A stretch of 64,000 nucleotides of DNA, from positions 1 through 64,000 of the forward strand of contig JAVBKU010000001.1 in assembly GCA_031553875.1 (NCBI GenBank), written 5' to 3'. Of this stretch, positions 50,241 to 59,256 are shown piece after piece. Under the pieces are notes generated by a model. The model did not search any database, was not told the DNA's origin, and worked only from the letters and a program-made list of their open reading frames with translations. Each line of letters starts with the position of its first letter. Position 1 is the first letter of the stretch. The translations under genes and the position numbers were made by a program. This DNA comes from JAVBKU01 sp031553875 (GTDB lineage: Bacteria; Bacteroidota; Bacteroidia; Bacteroidales; Rikenellaceae).

Positions 50241-52154
50241 CTAAATTTTATGGTGCCTCGGGTGGGTGAATACGAAGCGTGCACCGTCGGTATAATTCTC
50301 ATCTACCCAGATATCGCCGCCCAACATGTTAATCGTGATCTTGCATATCGCGAGCCCCAGACCTGTGCCCTGGACAAACTCGTTGAGTTTCTCGAAGCGC
50401 TCGAAGACCAATTTTTGTTTTTCGAGCGGAATGCCGCATCCTGTGTCCGTCACGCTGAATACGACCATGTCGTTTTGTGTGTCCTCCTTGATCCCCAGGG
50501 TTATCGTGCCCTCGGGAGTGAACTTCATCGCGTTGGATATCAGATTTATCAATACCTGCTGCAGGCGTTGCGCGTCGGTCACCATCTCAAACGAGGTGAA
50601 CGGCGCATCGAGTACCAACTTAACGTCGGTCTTCTTGATAGCCTGCATCGTGGATATGACGTTGTTGCACAACGAAATTATCTCGCAGGGACCGTAATTG
50701 AAATTCAACCTGCCGGTCTCCAGGCGCGAAATATCGAGGATGTCGTTGATCAGGCGCAGCAGCAGGTCGGAGTTGGTGCGGATGATCTCCGCGTGCCCCT
50801 TCTGGTCCTCGGACATATTCTCCTCTTCGGTCAGCAGGGTGGAGAAGCCGACGATAGCGTTTAGCGGCGTGCGTATCTCGTGGCTCATATTGGCAAGGAA
50901 GGCCGACTTGAGGCGATCGGACTCTTCTGCCGCCTCCTTGAGCCTCTTGATGCGGAAGAAATAGTAGAACACCATCAGGTAACCCAGCAGCAGCAATGCG
51001 AACATGGATGCAATGGCTATGAGCGGATACTTGTAGCGCTCGGTGAACAACACCCTGTTACGTAGTTCATAGGGCAGGGGCAGGACACCTTGATTTATCT
51101 TAAGCTGGGTCAGCCGGGTATAGTCGAAAACGTATTCGTTTGGTATATATTCTATTAAAGGCGTGTCGGCTGAAGAGCCGTTCGAATCGGCGTATTTGTA
51201 CGCCCGCGCCGCCAGTTCCTTGCCAGTAGTGCCATCCTGCGGTATGTAACCGCCTATAACCCCATAGTCCAGACCTACGGAAGTGAGCGTGAAGCACGGC
51301 ACCTCTGAATTGGTGTTTATTATTTCGTACAGAGTGGTGGATACGAAGTAATTGTCATTCATATCCAGGCGCCACGTGCCCATCAAGAGGGCCGTATTAC
51401 GGGGCAGGTTTTTGATCGCCTCTATGATCGAGGGGAAAGTGTTCCTGTGTCCGTCAAGCAGTATCAGGCCCAATTCCGGATGGGCGAGCATCTGCTTTTT
51501 GACATGCGCCTGTATCGACACTCCGTCGTAGGAGTTATCCGAGACGAACGCGATATTCTCCACCATCGGATAGATCTTCTGTATGAGTTTTATGTTCCTG
51601 TCCACGTCATACACGCTGAATAGCCCCGAAACTATATTTCCGCTTTCCAGTTCGTTGGCTATATCGACACTATCCGGTTCCCATTCTTCAAGAACGACTT
51701 TGTCATCGGGGAGCATTATCGTGTTGATGCTCGTCATCCCGCATAATACAGGTACGCTTCGGTCGAATACCTTCTTGTCCTGCGAGATATAAGCGCTCCA
51801 TGCCTCCTGCCCCAGTATCAGGATCAGTGAAGGCTGGTGCGTCTTATGGTGTTTGAGCAGGATGTCGGCCATCCGTGATTTCCATTCGTGAACTTCCGAC
51901 AGGCCCTTGCAGTTCATGCTCTCGATCACCACATCGTGCCGGCCGCCGAGAGTTTTATACTCATTTATAAATTCCGAGATATTATTGTCAATGTTCGATA
52001 CCTCAGGGCTGTAGGAGCTTATGATGAGAATCGGACCCTGCGACGACCCCTGCGCCGAGGCCGCCCCTATTGTAGAAATGGCAGCAGACAAGAGTAACAA
52101 TACGACCCTCAAAAAAGAGCCCCCGAAACCGGAACGGACAACCTTGATTCTCAT
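50241..52154 (-). CDS. Sensor histidine kinase with periplasmic substrate-binding-like domain
   Basis: 637 residues. Signal/TM segment 1-35, then a ~330-residue periplasmic region (ILIISSYSPEVSNIDNNI..., QEAWSAYIS) resembling ABC-type sugar/small-molecule binding proteins. A transmembrane helix lies at about 378-402, HisKA with His425 in NMSHEIRTPLNA, and HATPase_c with the N box (LINLISNAMKFT), DTGCGIP and GTGLGLAI. No receiver domain, HPt or DNA-binding domain follows, and no response regulator gene is adjacent, so its partner is elsewhere. It is 49 bases downstream of a DUF1761 gene and probably cotranscribed. Confidence 0.92.
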   Translation of the reverse strand: MRIKVVRSGFGGSFLRVVLLLLSAAISTIGAASAQGSSQGPILIISSYSPEVSNIDNNISEFINEYKTLGGRHDVVIESMNCKGLSEVHEWKSRMADILLKHHKTHQPSLILILGQEAWSAYISQDKKVFDRSVPVLCGMTSINTIMLPDDKVVLEEWEPDSVDIANELESGNIVSGLFSVYDVDRNIKLIQKIYPMVENIAFVSDNSYDGVSIQAHVKKQMLAHPELGLILLDGHRNTFPSIIEAIKNLPRNTALLMGTWRLDMNDNYFVSTTLYEIINTNSEVPCFTLTSVGLDYGVIGGYIPQDGTTGKELAARAYKYADSNGSSADTPLIEYIPNEYVFDYTRLTQLKINQGVLPLPYELRNRVLFTERYKYPLIAIASMFALLLLGYLMVFYYFFRIKRLKEAAEESDRLKSAFLANMSHEIRTPLNAIVGFSTLLTEEENMSEDQKGHAEIIRTNSDLLLRLINDILDISRLETGRLNFNYGPCEIISLCNNVISTMQAIKKTDVKLVLDAPFTSFEMVTDAQRLQQVLINLISNAMKFTPEGTITLGIKEDTQNDMVVFSVTDTGCGIPLEKQKLVFERFEKLNEFVQGTGLGLAICKITINMLGGDIWVDENYTDGARFVFTHPRHHKI

Positions 52155-52203
52155 CCGAAATAATATTACTTGTGAATGTGTGGATTTATCCGTCCCTGTC
52201 GGA

Positions 52204-52623
52204 TCAGAACTGTGCGAAAATGATATAAATAGCTCCGGAGACGAGCGTATAACCCGACTCTATCATTACGGCCTGCAAGAAACGTTTCCAGTCGCCGTAC
52301 TTGAATGTGATGGTACACATCTGCCATCCGGCTATCGTAAGTACGGTGAGTATCGCGAAATTCACCGAGAGGGCCGCTGCCACGAAACACACTAAACCGA
52401 ACATGGAGCCTGTGACGAGCTGTATGATGAAGGAACGCACCCATCCGCCCGGCTTGTTCTGGTCGGGCATGTCGACCTTAAAGACCGACCTCCATGTGTT
52501 GAAAAATATCAGGGAATACCATATGGCACCCACGGCGAAAGCGGCGACGATCGAGAAAGCCAGCCACACCCAGTTGATTTGGGCGAAGACCACGGACATG
52601 TCGAAATAGTGTGCAGAGATCAT
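52204..52623 (-). CDS. DUF1761-family membrane protein
   Basis: 139 residues with four membrane helices (about 15-40, 65-85, 88-105, 118-137), and the WLAFSIVAAFAVGAIWYSLIFF opening typical of DUF1761. The start is ATG 52623; an internal ATG seven codons in is also possible. Function unknown; first gene of a pair with the histidine kinase. The 273-base gap upstream (52624-52896) is AT-rich, with two -7-like TATTTTTG boxes (52789, 52800) but no clean -33. Confidence 0.82.
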   Translation of the reverse strand: MISAHYFDMSVVFAQINWVWLAFSIVAAFAVGAIWYSLIFFNTWRSVFKVDMPDQNKPGGWVRSFIIQLVTGSMFGLVCFVAAALSVNFAILTVLTIAGWQMCTITFKYGDWKRFLQAVMIESGYTLVSGAIYIIFAQF

Positions 52624-52896
52624 ATTATATCAGATTTTAGGAGTAGGTGTGTGATTATTTACGGCATAACAGGGAAGAGAGGCCCGGGTTCACAGACCCT
52701 ATCTGACTATGGATTCCCGCCCTTACCATACTGTATGATATTTAAAATTTAGGTGCTGTTGTCATAAAAACAACGACACCATGTGAAACAAAAATAATGC
52801 AAAAATAGGACAAAACGAAAAATATACGGGCTTTTTAGCTCGGATATACATAATAATGGCTGGAACGAGTATAATAATTGTTTTTCAGAGTAGGTG

Positions 52897-53955
52897 CTAC
52901 CGTTTTTCGCGGCGGCGGATCTCTTTTGTGGCGGCGACCATCGCCTCGAACCCGTCTACCGACATATAGTCGGGGATCGAGTTGCCGGAGCCGAGGCCAT
53001 AGCCGCGGGCGAGGGCACGGTATTCGGTGCCTTCGCGTAATACTTTATCGTATACGTAGTCGTAAGGATTGAGGATCAGTTCATTCATGTCGAATCCGCC
53101 GAACAGCCCGATCTTGTCGCCGTAGAGTTCTATCCACCTGGTAAAAGGAGCGATCTGGTCCTCGTTGGAATGTTTGGCGTCGATTCCCAGGTCTATTATC
53201 TCCGGCATCACATCGAATATATTACCGCAGGAGTGGAGCAGAAATTTTTTGCCCGAAGAGTGTGAAATATCTATGACGATCTTGTACAAGGGCAGTATGT
53301 ACTCGCGGATGGTATCGGGAGAGAGCATAGTGGAGGTACGGTGGCCCAGGTCATCACCCATGCGGAAGAATACGAACAGATCGCTGTAATCACGCGCCAT
53401 CTCTGTCCATAGGGTACGGTAGAGCCACTCGATTTTCTTGAAAATATCCGCGAACAGTTCCGGGTCCAGGAACTGCATCATGCAGAGGCTCTCAAAGCCC
53501 ACCAGATCCTGCGAGGTCTCGAATATGCCGTAGCCGCAGCCCCCGAACGCTTTCATCCCTTCGGGCATCACGCGGCGCAGCGACTCCAGGCGCGGACGGT
53601 ACGTTTCCCAGAATATGCGTGGTATGTCGTCGAATGGATATTTCTCGAAGTCGTCGCGTGTCTGGATAGGCCCCAGGCCACCCATTATGGCCCCATGGCC
53701 GGGAATGATATCGCATATGGCGGCCTCGTAGTCGAAAGCGTCGTAGGTGTGGGCGCGCCAGAAATCTATGTAGCGTGTGAAGTATGCATCCAGTTGGGCT
53801 GGGGTGCGGCAGTTACCTATATCCATATCCTCGCCCGTGCATTTGGCGATGAACGGAGGGTCTATATGGTGTTCATACAGGGGCAGATAGTCAGGCCGCT
53901 GATTGTAGAGCACCTTAAGTATATTGGTGTAATCGGGCTGGAAGGTCTCTTTCAT
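52897..53955 (-). CDS. Uroporphyrinogen decarboxylase/corrinoid methyltransferase-family protein
   Basis: 352 residues from ATG 53955 (MKETFQPDYTNILKVLYNQRPDYLPLYEHH); an upstream extension to 54030 lacks family similarity. TIM barrel of the UroD/MtaA/CmuA superfamily: RMGDDLGHRTSTMLSP, KFLLHSCGN (the His-x-Cys zinc site of methyltransferase members) and IGLFGGFDMN. The N-terminal substrate motif of true HemE (RQAGRYLPE-type) is not seen, so methyl transfer from a corrinoid protein is more likely than haem synthesis. No corrinoid protein or reductive activase is adjacent. Confidence 0.85.
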   Translation of the reverse strand: MKETFQPDYTNILKVLYNQRPDYLPLYEHHIDPPFIAKCTGEDMDIGNCRTPAQLDAYFTRYIDFWRAHTYDAFDYEAAICDIIPGHGAIMGGLGPIQTRDDFEKYPFDDIPRIFWETYRPRLESLRRVMPEGMKAFGGCGYGIFETSQDLVGFESLCMMQFLDPELFADIFKKIEWLYRTLWTEMARDYSDLFVFFRMGDDLGHRTSTMLSPDTIREYILPLYKIVIDISHSSGKKFLLHSCGNIFDVMPEIIDLGIDAKHSNEDQIAPFTRWIELYGDKIGLFGGFDMNELILNPYDYVYDKVLREGTEYRALARGYGLGSGNSIPDYMSVDGFEAMVAATKEIRRREKR

Positions 53956-54076
53956 ATCTGCAGAGGGATTTATGCGAATATGGCGAAAGCAGAGGAGCGC
54001 ACTATGTTGTACAAATATAAAAATTTGCAACTACGATCGTCACGGGTCCGTACAAATAATGCGAAATGTACGCTAA

Positions 54077-57001
54077 CTACTTCTTTTTCTCCTTATCGGG
54101 CTTGACTTTGGCCGGTTTGGTGGCCACGTACTTGCTGCTCATGGTGTTGAAGCGGTATGAGAACCGCGCCATAACATACCGGCCCAGGGTGTTGGTCACA
54201 GCGTCCTCCACCGAGTTGTCGCGCACATAGTGCAGGATGTTCTTGTTCTGTTCGAGGATGTCGTAGACGGTTATCCTCACCTCGCCCGTGTTGTTTCTGA
54301 ACAGCCTCTTGCCGATACCCACGTTTAGAGTGTAGATGTCGTCGTTGAAATCCTCCTCGCCGCGGCTGCGGTACAGTTTCCACGAGAACAGCGTGTTGAG
54401 CACTATGCCTCCCGGGAAGATTATATTGGTCGAGGCATAGGTGTTCTGGTTTATGTAGGAGGTGTTGGTGCGTGACGGGTCGCTGTTGGTGGTGAAGTTT
54501 ATCGAGGTACTCGAATAGATGTTGAAGTCGACGTTGTGCGAGATGTTGCTCGACAGACCCACCCTGAGGCCCGCCGTGTTGATATTGGCGTAGTTGAGTA
54601 CGTGGTAGAACGACGGGGAGCGTATCAGCATATACGACCCCGACACGTTCATATTGCTCTTTATCGGGCGGAGCACAAAGCTGTACGTACCCGTGGCCTG
54701 AAGGTAGCGGTAACCGTCGAGGTTGATGGGTCGCGTCAGCAGGGCGTTGTTGTTGGGGATGTAGTTATCGTATTCGGGCAGGGGTATGCCGCCGGTCAAC
54801 GCCACGGTGCTCTGGGCTATATAGTCAGATATGGCCACGGCCTGGAGCGATACGGTCAGGTTGGTCGATTTCTTGATATTGGCCACGTTGTAGAACAGGG
54901 TCAGGCGATTCTCGTAACCCTGCTTGAGGTTGGGGTTACCCGCCCGCAGATTGTACGGGTCGTTGTCGTTGAGCAAGCTCTGGAGCTGGTCGGCACGCGG
55001 GAGTACGGAGCGCCCACGGTATTCTATCCTCAGGAATTTCGTCTTGGCCAGCGAGTAGCGCAATGAGAACAGGGGCTGCACGTCGGTGAATGTCGAACGG
55101 GTGTTGCTTTCGTAGCGCGCGAGGGAGTCTTTGTATGTGCTACCCTCGCTGTTGACCCACTTGAGCCAGTAGTTGTCGACCAATTGCCTGTGCGCGGCAA
55201 AGTCGACCGAGGCTGTCACGCGCCAGTTCTTCTTGGCGAACACGTAGCCAACGCCGCCCTGCCCGCTGAGGTAGTCGCGCGAGAGGCTGTTGGTCTGCCG
55301 CGCGTCTATGCTGTCGAAGGCGTGGGTTTTGTAGTTGTAAGCAAGCCCGTCCTTGTCGCTTTGCCCGTTGTCGAGGCTCAGCGTACCGCTGACCATTATT
55401 CTGTGAAACTTGCCTAAGGGTTCGGTATAAGCCAGCCTGAAGCGGAATATCGAGGCGTCGTTCTCCTGGGTGGTGATCCTGTTGATCATGGTGGAGTTGA
55501 CCCACTGGCTGGTGGTCAGGCGGTAACTCTGGCGTAGAGAGTCCTCCTGATTACGGTGGTTCTGGCGGCTCGATGCGTTGAAATATAAGTTGAACGACAG
55601 CGACCGGCCTCTCTTCGCGAAACGCCTGGCGACGAACAGGTTACCGTTGGCGAAGAGATTCTCATTGTTTTGGTTTACGGTGGTAACGTAGCGGGTGAGC
55701 GAGTCTAAACTTTCGCTCTCCTGCAGGGTCTGTGTGGTAAGGCCGCGGCTCGGGGTGTTGCTGAAGTTGCGGTCCCATCGCAGGTTGGGCGAGAATACAA
55801 ATGTCCACCACTTGGTGTTATATTCAAACCGGAGGTTGAGCTTGTGCTGGTAGGTGTCGCCCGAGAAACCCATCTGCGAGGTCGACTGGCGGGTTTTATA
55901 CTTGTTGGTGGGGTAGTAGTTGACAACACCCTCGCGCTCGTAATCGTTGTTGTCGCTGCTGAAGAAGTAGTCGCCCGAGAACTTGAAATATTTGGTATCC
56001 TTCGAGAAGTTGATCCCGAAGCCGCCGACGGTACTGATACCCTTGGGCTGGTTGAGCAGGTTGCCGTTGTTGTCGCGCTCGCGGCCGCTCACGGCGGCAG
56101 TCCCGGTCACGTCGTCGGTCCCGAAACGGGCGCTGTTGACGTTGTTGAGCAGTCCGGTGACGGTCAACCTGTAATCCTTGCCGAAGCGGGAGGCATTACC
56201 CCCGGTGAGGTAGCGCATGGTGTGTGGCGATTTGGTATCGGCACCCGCCGAGGCCTCGATGCGAGCCAGGTAGTTGGTCTCGCGCTTGGAGCGGGTGACG
56301 ATGTTGATGGCCTTCTGGGTTTCGCCGTCGTCGAAGCCGGTGTATTTGGCCTGGTCGGTCTGCTCGTCGAATATCTGTATGCTCTCCACAGCGTCGGCGG
56401 GGAGGCTACGCAGGGCGGTATTTACGTCGTTGCCGAAGAATAGCTTGCCGTCGACGTATATGCGGCGCACGGGCTCGCCCTGGGATTCAACGCGGCCTTC
56501 CTGTATTATGATCCCCGGCATCTTGGCCACGAGGGTCTCCACGTCGGCGTCGGGGTGGGTCCGAAAGGCGGCGGCGTTGAACTGCGTGGTGTCGCCCTTC
56601 TGTACGGCCATGATAGCCGTGGCCGGAACGATGATGGCCTCCATTTCCTCAGCCTCTTCATCGATGCGTATTATGCCCAGCTCGGTTATTGGTTTATTTA
56701 CTGTTATTGTGTCGTGCAGGGTCCTGTATCCCATAAAAACGAACGAGATAGGTACACGACCGTAGGGTACGTTGCTTATTGAGAACACCCCGTCGGCGTC
56801 GCACAGCACATGCTGCCCCCCGGCACCTCCTACGGATACCGTGGTTCCCGCCATGGCTATGCTGTCGAGCGCGGAGATCACCATCCCGCGTACCTCCGAG
56901 GTCTGCGCTGAAGCCGCGACCGAAACGAAGGCCATGGCGAGGGTCAGTAGGGATCTTACGACCCCGCGTCTTCCGGCGATATATGGGATAATGCGACTCA
57001 C
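54077..57001 (-). CDS. TonB-receptor-like outer-membrane protein (CarboxypepD_reg plus OMP_b-brl_3)
   Basis: 974 residues. Signal peptide to about residue 32, a carboxypeptidase-regulatory-like beta-sandwich at ~34-110 (SEVRGMVISALDSIAMAGTTVSV), then a plug-like segment (MPGIIIQEGRVESQGEPVRRIYVDGKLFFGNDVNTALRSLPADAVESIQIFDEQ) and a large C-terminal barrel. The C terminus continues into a Lys-rich tail (AKVKPDKEKKK) after the last Phe-rich strand (ARFSYRFNT), which is odd for a BAM substrate. No SusD-like lipoprotein follows, so it is not a classical SusCD pair. It starts two bases after the rsmF-like stop, so translation is coupled. Confidence 0.9.
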   Translation of the reverse strand: MSRIIPYIAGRRGVVRSLLTLAMAFVSVAASAQTSEVRGMVISALDSIAMAGTTVSVGGAGGQHVLCDADGVFSISNVPYGRVPISFVFMGYRTLHDTITVNKPITELGIIRIDEEAEEMEAIIVPATAIMAVQKGDTTQFNAAAFRTHPDADVETLVAKMPGIIIQEGRVESQGEPVRRIYVDGKLFFGNDVNTALRSLPADAVESIQIFDEQTDQAKYTGFDDGETQKAINIVTRSKRETNYLARIEASAGADTKSPHTMRYLTGGNASRFGKDYRLTVTGLLNNVNSARFGTDDVTGTAAVSGRERDNNGNLLNQPKGISTVGGFGINFSKDTKYFKFSGDYFFSSDNNDYEREGVVNYYPTNKYKTRQSTSQMGFSGDTYQHKLNLRFEYNTKWWTFVFSPNLRWDRNFSNTPSRGLTTQTLQESESLDSLTRYVTTVNQNNENLFANGNLFVARRFAKRGRSLSFNLYFNASSRQNHRNQEDSLRQSYRLTTSQWVNSTMINRITTQENDASIFRFRLAYTEPLGKFHRIMVSGTLSLDNGQSDKDGLAYNYKTHAFDSIDARQTNSLSRDYLSGQGGVGYVFAKKNWRVTASVDFAAHRQLVDNYWLKWVNSEGSTYKDSLARYESNTRSTFTDVQPLFSLRYSLAKTKFLRIEYRGRSVLPRADQLQSLLNDNDPYNLRAGNPNLKQGYENRLTLFYNVANIKKSTNLTVSLQAVAISDYIAQSTVALTGGIPLPEYDNYIPNNNALLTRPINLDGYRYLQATGTYSFVLRPIKSNMNVSGSYMLIRSPSFYHVLNYANINTAGLRVGLSSNISHNVDFNIYSSTSINFTTNSDPSRTNTSYINQNTYASTNIIFPGGIVLNTLFSWKLYRSRGEEDFNDDIYTLNVGIGKRLFRNNTGEVRITVYDILEQNKNILHYVRDNSVEDAVTNTLGRYVMARFSYRFNTMSSKYVATKPAKVKPDKEKKK

Positions 57002-57003
57002 TC

Positions 57004-58479
57004 TTAAAGGTTTTGTATCCGAAGCTCTTTCGGGTATAAATTATTGACCCTGTTGTCAATACGTTTGGCCCATCCTATGGATGCCCCTTCGTAGCGTATG
57101 TTGTTGAATCCTTGTTCGAGGCCGGAGGCCTCCACCTCACCTCGGCGCAGGTAGTTCAGGGCTTGCAGCAGGTCGAGTTCAGCCGCGGACGTAGCCTCGG
57201 GGTTGAGGTCATGAAACAGGGCCAGCGCGTGGTCCGGGCGCAGGGCGCCCTTGAATATCTGCCCCATGCACACCCCCGAGTATATCACGTTGAGGCTCTC
57301 CGATATCTCCTTTATCTGCGGGAACGAGGCTTTGTAGTAGCCGTAAATATTGTCGCCCACCTTGCGGAAGGTCATGTATTCGGGTTGGGCTACCCAGCGC
57401 GAAAGCTCCGCCGCCTCGCTTTTGGATACATCCGCAAAAGGCGACTTGCGCGGGACAATGGTCTTGCGGCGTCTGTCATTCGAGGTTTTCACCATCGCTG
57501 AGGCGAAGAAACCCTCGCCACGCAGACGATGGGGAAAGAAGCGGTAGGAGGTCACGCCCCCGGTATCGGTAGTGGCTATGCCCCACAAGCCGTCGGGAGA
57601 GTAGTTTAATCCCTCGCACTCGAATTCTTCCTTCATCCACGCCACGTTATCTTCGTTCTCCTTGCGGTTGAAGGTACATGTGCTGTATATCAGGAGGCCG
57701 CCCGGGCGCAGCGCTTTCCAGGCATCGGCGAGTATCTTGCGTTGCCTTGCGGCGCAGAGGTTGACGTTGTCAGGGCTCCACTCTCCGCGGGCCTCCGGGG
57801 TCTTGCGGAACATACCCTCGCCCGAGCAGGGAGCATCGACCAGCACCACGTCGAAATATCCCTCGAACTGGGCGAAATGCGACGGATCGTTACACGTCAC
57901 GGCCATATTCCCCAGCCCCCATTTGACGGCGTTTTCGGAGAGCACCGTAGCGCGTTGTTTCACAGGTTCATTGGCCACGACCAGACCCTCTATCCCCACG
58001 AGCGTCGACAACAGTGTGGCCTTGCCTCCCGGCGCGGCGCACATATCGAGCGCGCGCAGGCCGAGTGAAGATACATCCGCCTCGTCTTCCGTTTCGCCCT
58101 TAGCCCATTGCCTCACAAGCTCTTCGACGAACATGGAGCTGGCCTCCTGTACATAGTATATACCGGCATGGAACAGCGGGTCGATGGTGAATTGGGGTCG
58201 TTCGTCGAGATAAAAACCATACCTGTTCCACGGCACACCGGAGCCTTCAGGTTTCGCCCCCAGTTTATAAGGATTGAAGCGTATGCTTACCGGAGAGTCG
58301 CCGTCGAGCGATGCCAACAGAGCCCCGGCCTCATCGGGGAGGTCGCGGCGGACGGCTTCGGTGAATTGTTCGGGCAGGGTGTAGAATTGTTCCAATTTCG
58401 GGTCTTTAGTAGTTTCGTCAACGTCTTGTAGACGTCGGTTTGATGCTTCTTCGGGGCTAAGGTTAAATGCGGGTTTCAA
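57004..58479 (-). CDS. RsmF/NOL1-NOP2-Sun-family rRNA cytosine-C5 methyltransferase
   Basis: Up to 491 residues. SAM-binding motif I DMCAAPGGKATLL (about 165-180), motif IV DAPCSGEGMF with the releasing Cys, motif VI YSTCTFNRKENE with the catalytic Cys, and a C-terminal PUA-like region typical of RsmF. No ATG is available before about residue 115, inside the N-terminal domain, so translation must begin at a non-ATG codon: TTG 58479, which touches a terminator's T-run, or TTG 58395 (giving LEQFYTLPEQF, closer to the usual family start). I favour 58395 but give the longer bounds. Coupled to the barrel gene downstream. Confidence 0.88.
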   Translation of the reverse strand: MKPAFNLSPEEASNRRLQDVDETTKDPKLEQFYTLPEQFTEAVRRDLPDEAGALLASLDGDSPVSIRFNPYKLGAKPEGSGVPWNRYGFYLDERPQFTIDPLFHAGIYYVQEASSMFVEELVRQWAKGETEDEADVSSLGLRALDMCAAPGGKATLLSTLVGIEGLVVANEPVKQRATVLSENAVKWGLGNMAVTCNDPSHFAQFEGYFDVVLVDAPCSGEGMFRKTPEARGEWSPDNVNLCAARQRKILADAWKALRPGGLLIYSTCTFNRKENEDNVAWMKEEFECEGLNYSPDGLWGIATTDTGGVTSYRFFPHRLRGEGFFASAMVKTSNDRRRKTIVPRKSPFADVSKSEAAELSRWVAQPEYMTFRKVGDNIYGYYKASFPQIKEISESLNVIYSGVCMGQIFKGALRPDHALALFHDLNPEATSAAELDLLQALNYLRRGEVEASGLEQGFNNIRYEGASIGWAKRIDNRVNNLYPKELRIQNL

Positions 58480-58524
58480 AAAAAAATACCGGCCGGCAGG
58501 CCGTGCTTCCGGCGGGCCGGCCGG
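58478..58524 (-). terminator. Terminator of the deoxynucleoside kinase gene
   Basis: GC-only arms CCGGCCGGC and GCCGGCCGG with a CGGAAG-type apex, followed on the minus strand by TATTTTTTTTTG. It abuts the longest possible reading frame of the rsmF-like gene. Confidence 0.85.
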
Positions 58525-58542
58525 GACCGTTGAGCGAAAGGG

Positions 58543-59145
58543 TTATTTCTTCCCCTTCTTTATGTACGCTACCGCCTCGTCGAGCAGCGACGGATCGGAG
58601 GCGAAATCCGTGGTGTCTATGTTTATGGTGATGACTTTTCCCTTGTAGATATTCTCTATCCAGTTGTCGTACTTCTTGTTGAGCCTTTCGAGGTACTCCT
58701 CCAGTATACCGCTTTCGTAGGCGCGGCCACGTTTCTTGATCTGGGAAATGAGGGTGGGGACGCTGGCTTTGATATATATGAGCAGGTCGGGCTTGCGCAT
58801 GAGCTGTTCGGTGATGCTGAATACCTTCATGTAGGTCTCGAAATCGAGGGTCGACATGAGGTTCATGTCGTGGAGGTTCTCGGCGAAGATGTATGCGTCC
58901 TCGTACACGGTACGGTCCTGTATGAGGCCACTCCCTTTGGAGAGCAGCTCCGTCGACTGCGAGATCCTCTTGCCCAGGAAGTAGATCTGGAGATTGAACG
59001 ACCACCGGCTCATATCCTCATAGAAATCACCAATGTAGGGGTTGTCTCCGTCTTCATAATAGGCGTCGAGGCCCGTACTCTCGGAGAGGATACGGGTGAG
59101 CGTGGTCTTGCCGCTGCCGATATTTCCCGCTATGGCTACATACAT
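58543..59145 (-). CDS. Deoxynucleoside kinase
   Basis: 200 residues, dNK/dGK-dAK family: P-loop GNIGSGKTT (7-15), the ERS-type motif here QDRTVYEDAYIFA, and the basic lid KKRGRAYESGI. It salvages deoxynucleosides (probably deoxyadenosine or deoxyguanosine; specificity not decidable). Full length. Last gene of the run trkA-GH3-GT2-dNK, 111 bases after the GT2 stop, and closed by a strong terminator. Confidence 0.93.
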   Translation of the reverse strand: MYVAIAGNIGSGKTTLTRILSESTGLDAYYEDGDNPYIGDFYEDMSRWSFNLQIYFLGKRISQSTELLSKGSGLIQDRTVYEDAYIFAENLHDMNLMSTLDFETYMKVFSITEQLMRKPDLLIYIKASVPTLISQIKKRGRAYESGILEEYLERLNKKYDNWIENIYKGKVITINIDTTDFASDPSLLDEAVAYIKKGKK

Positions 59146-59256
59146 GTCATCAAACGGTTACAGCCCTCCGGACGATTCCGGGGGTTACTTGTGGGTAAAA
59201 TATTTTATTGTTTGGCCTTGCGCCGGAGTATGTCCACAGGGGACGTGAGGCACAAG

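Noticed and set aside
54077..57001. SusC-type polysaccharide utilisation locus
   Set aside because: No SusD-like lipoprotein, glycoside hydrolase or ECF/HTCS regulator is adjacent; neighbours are an rRNA methyltransferase and a UroD-family gene.
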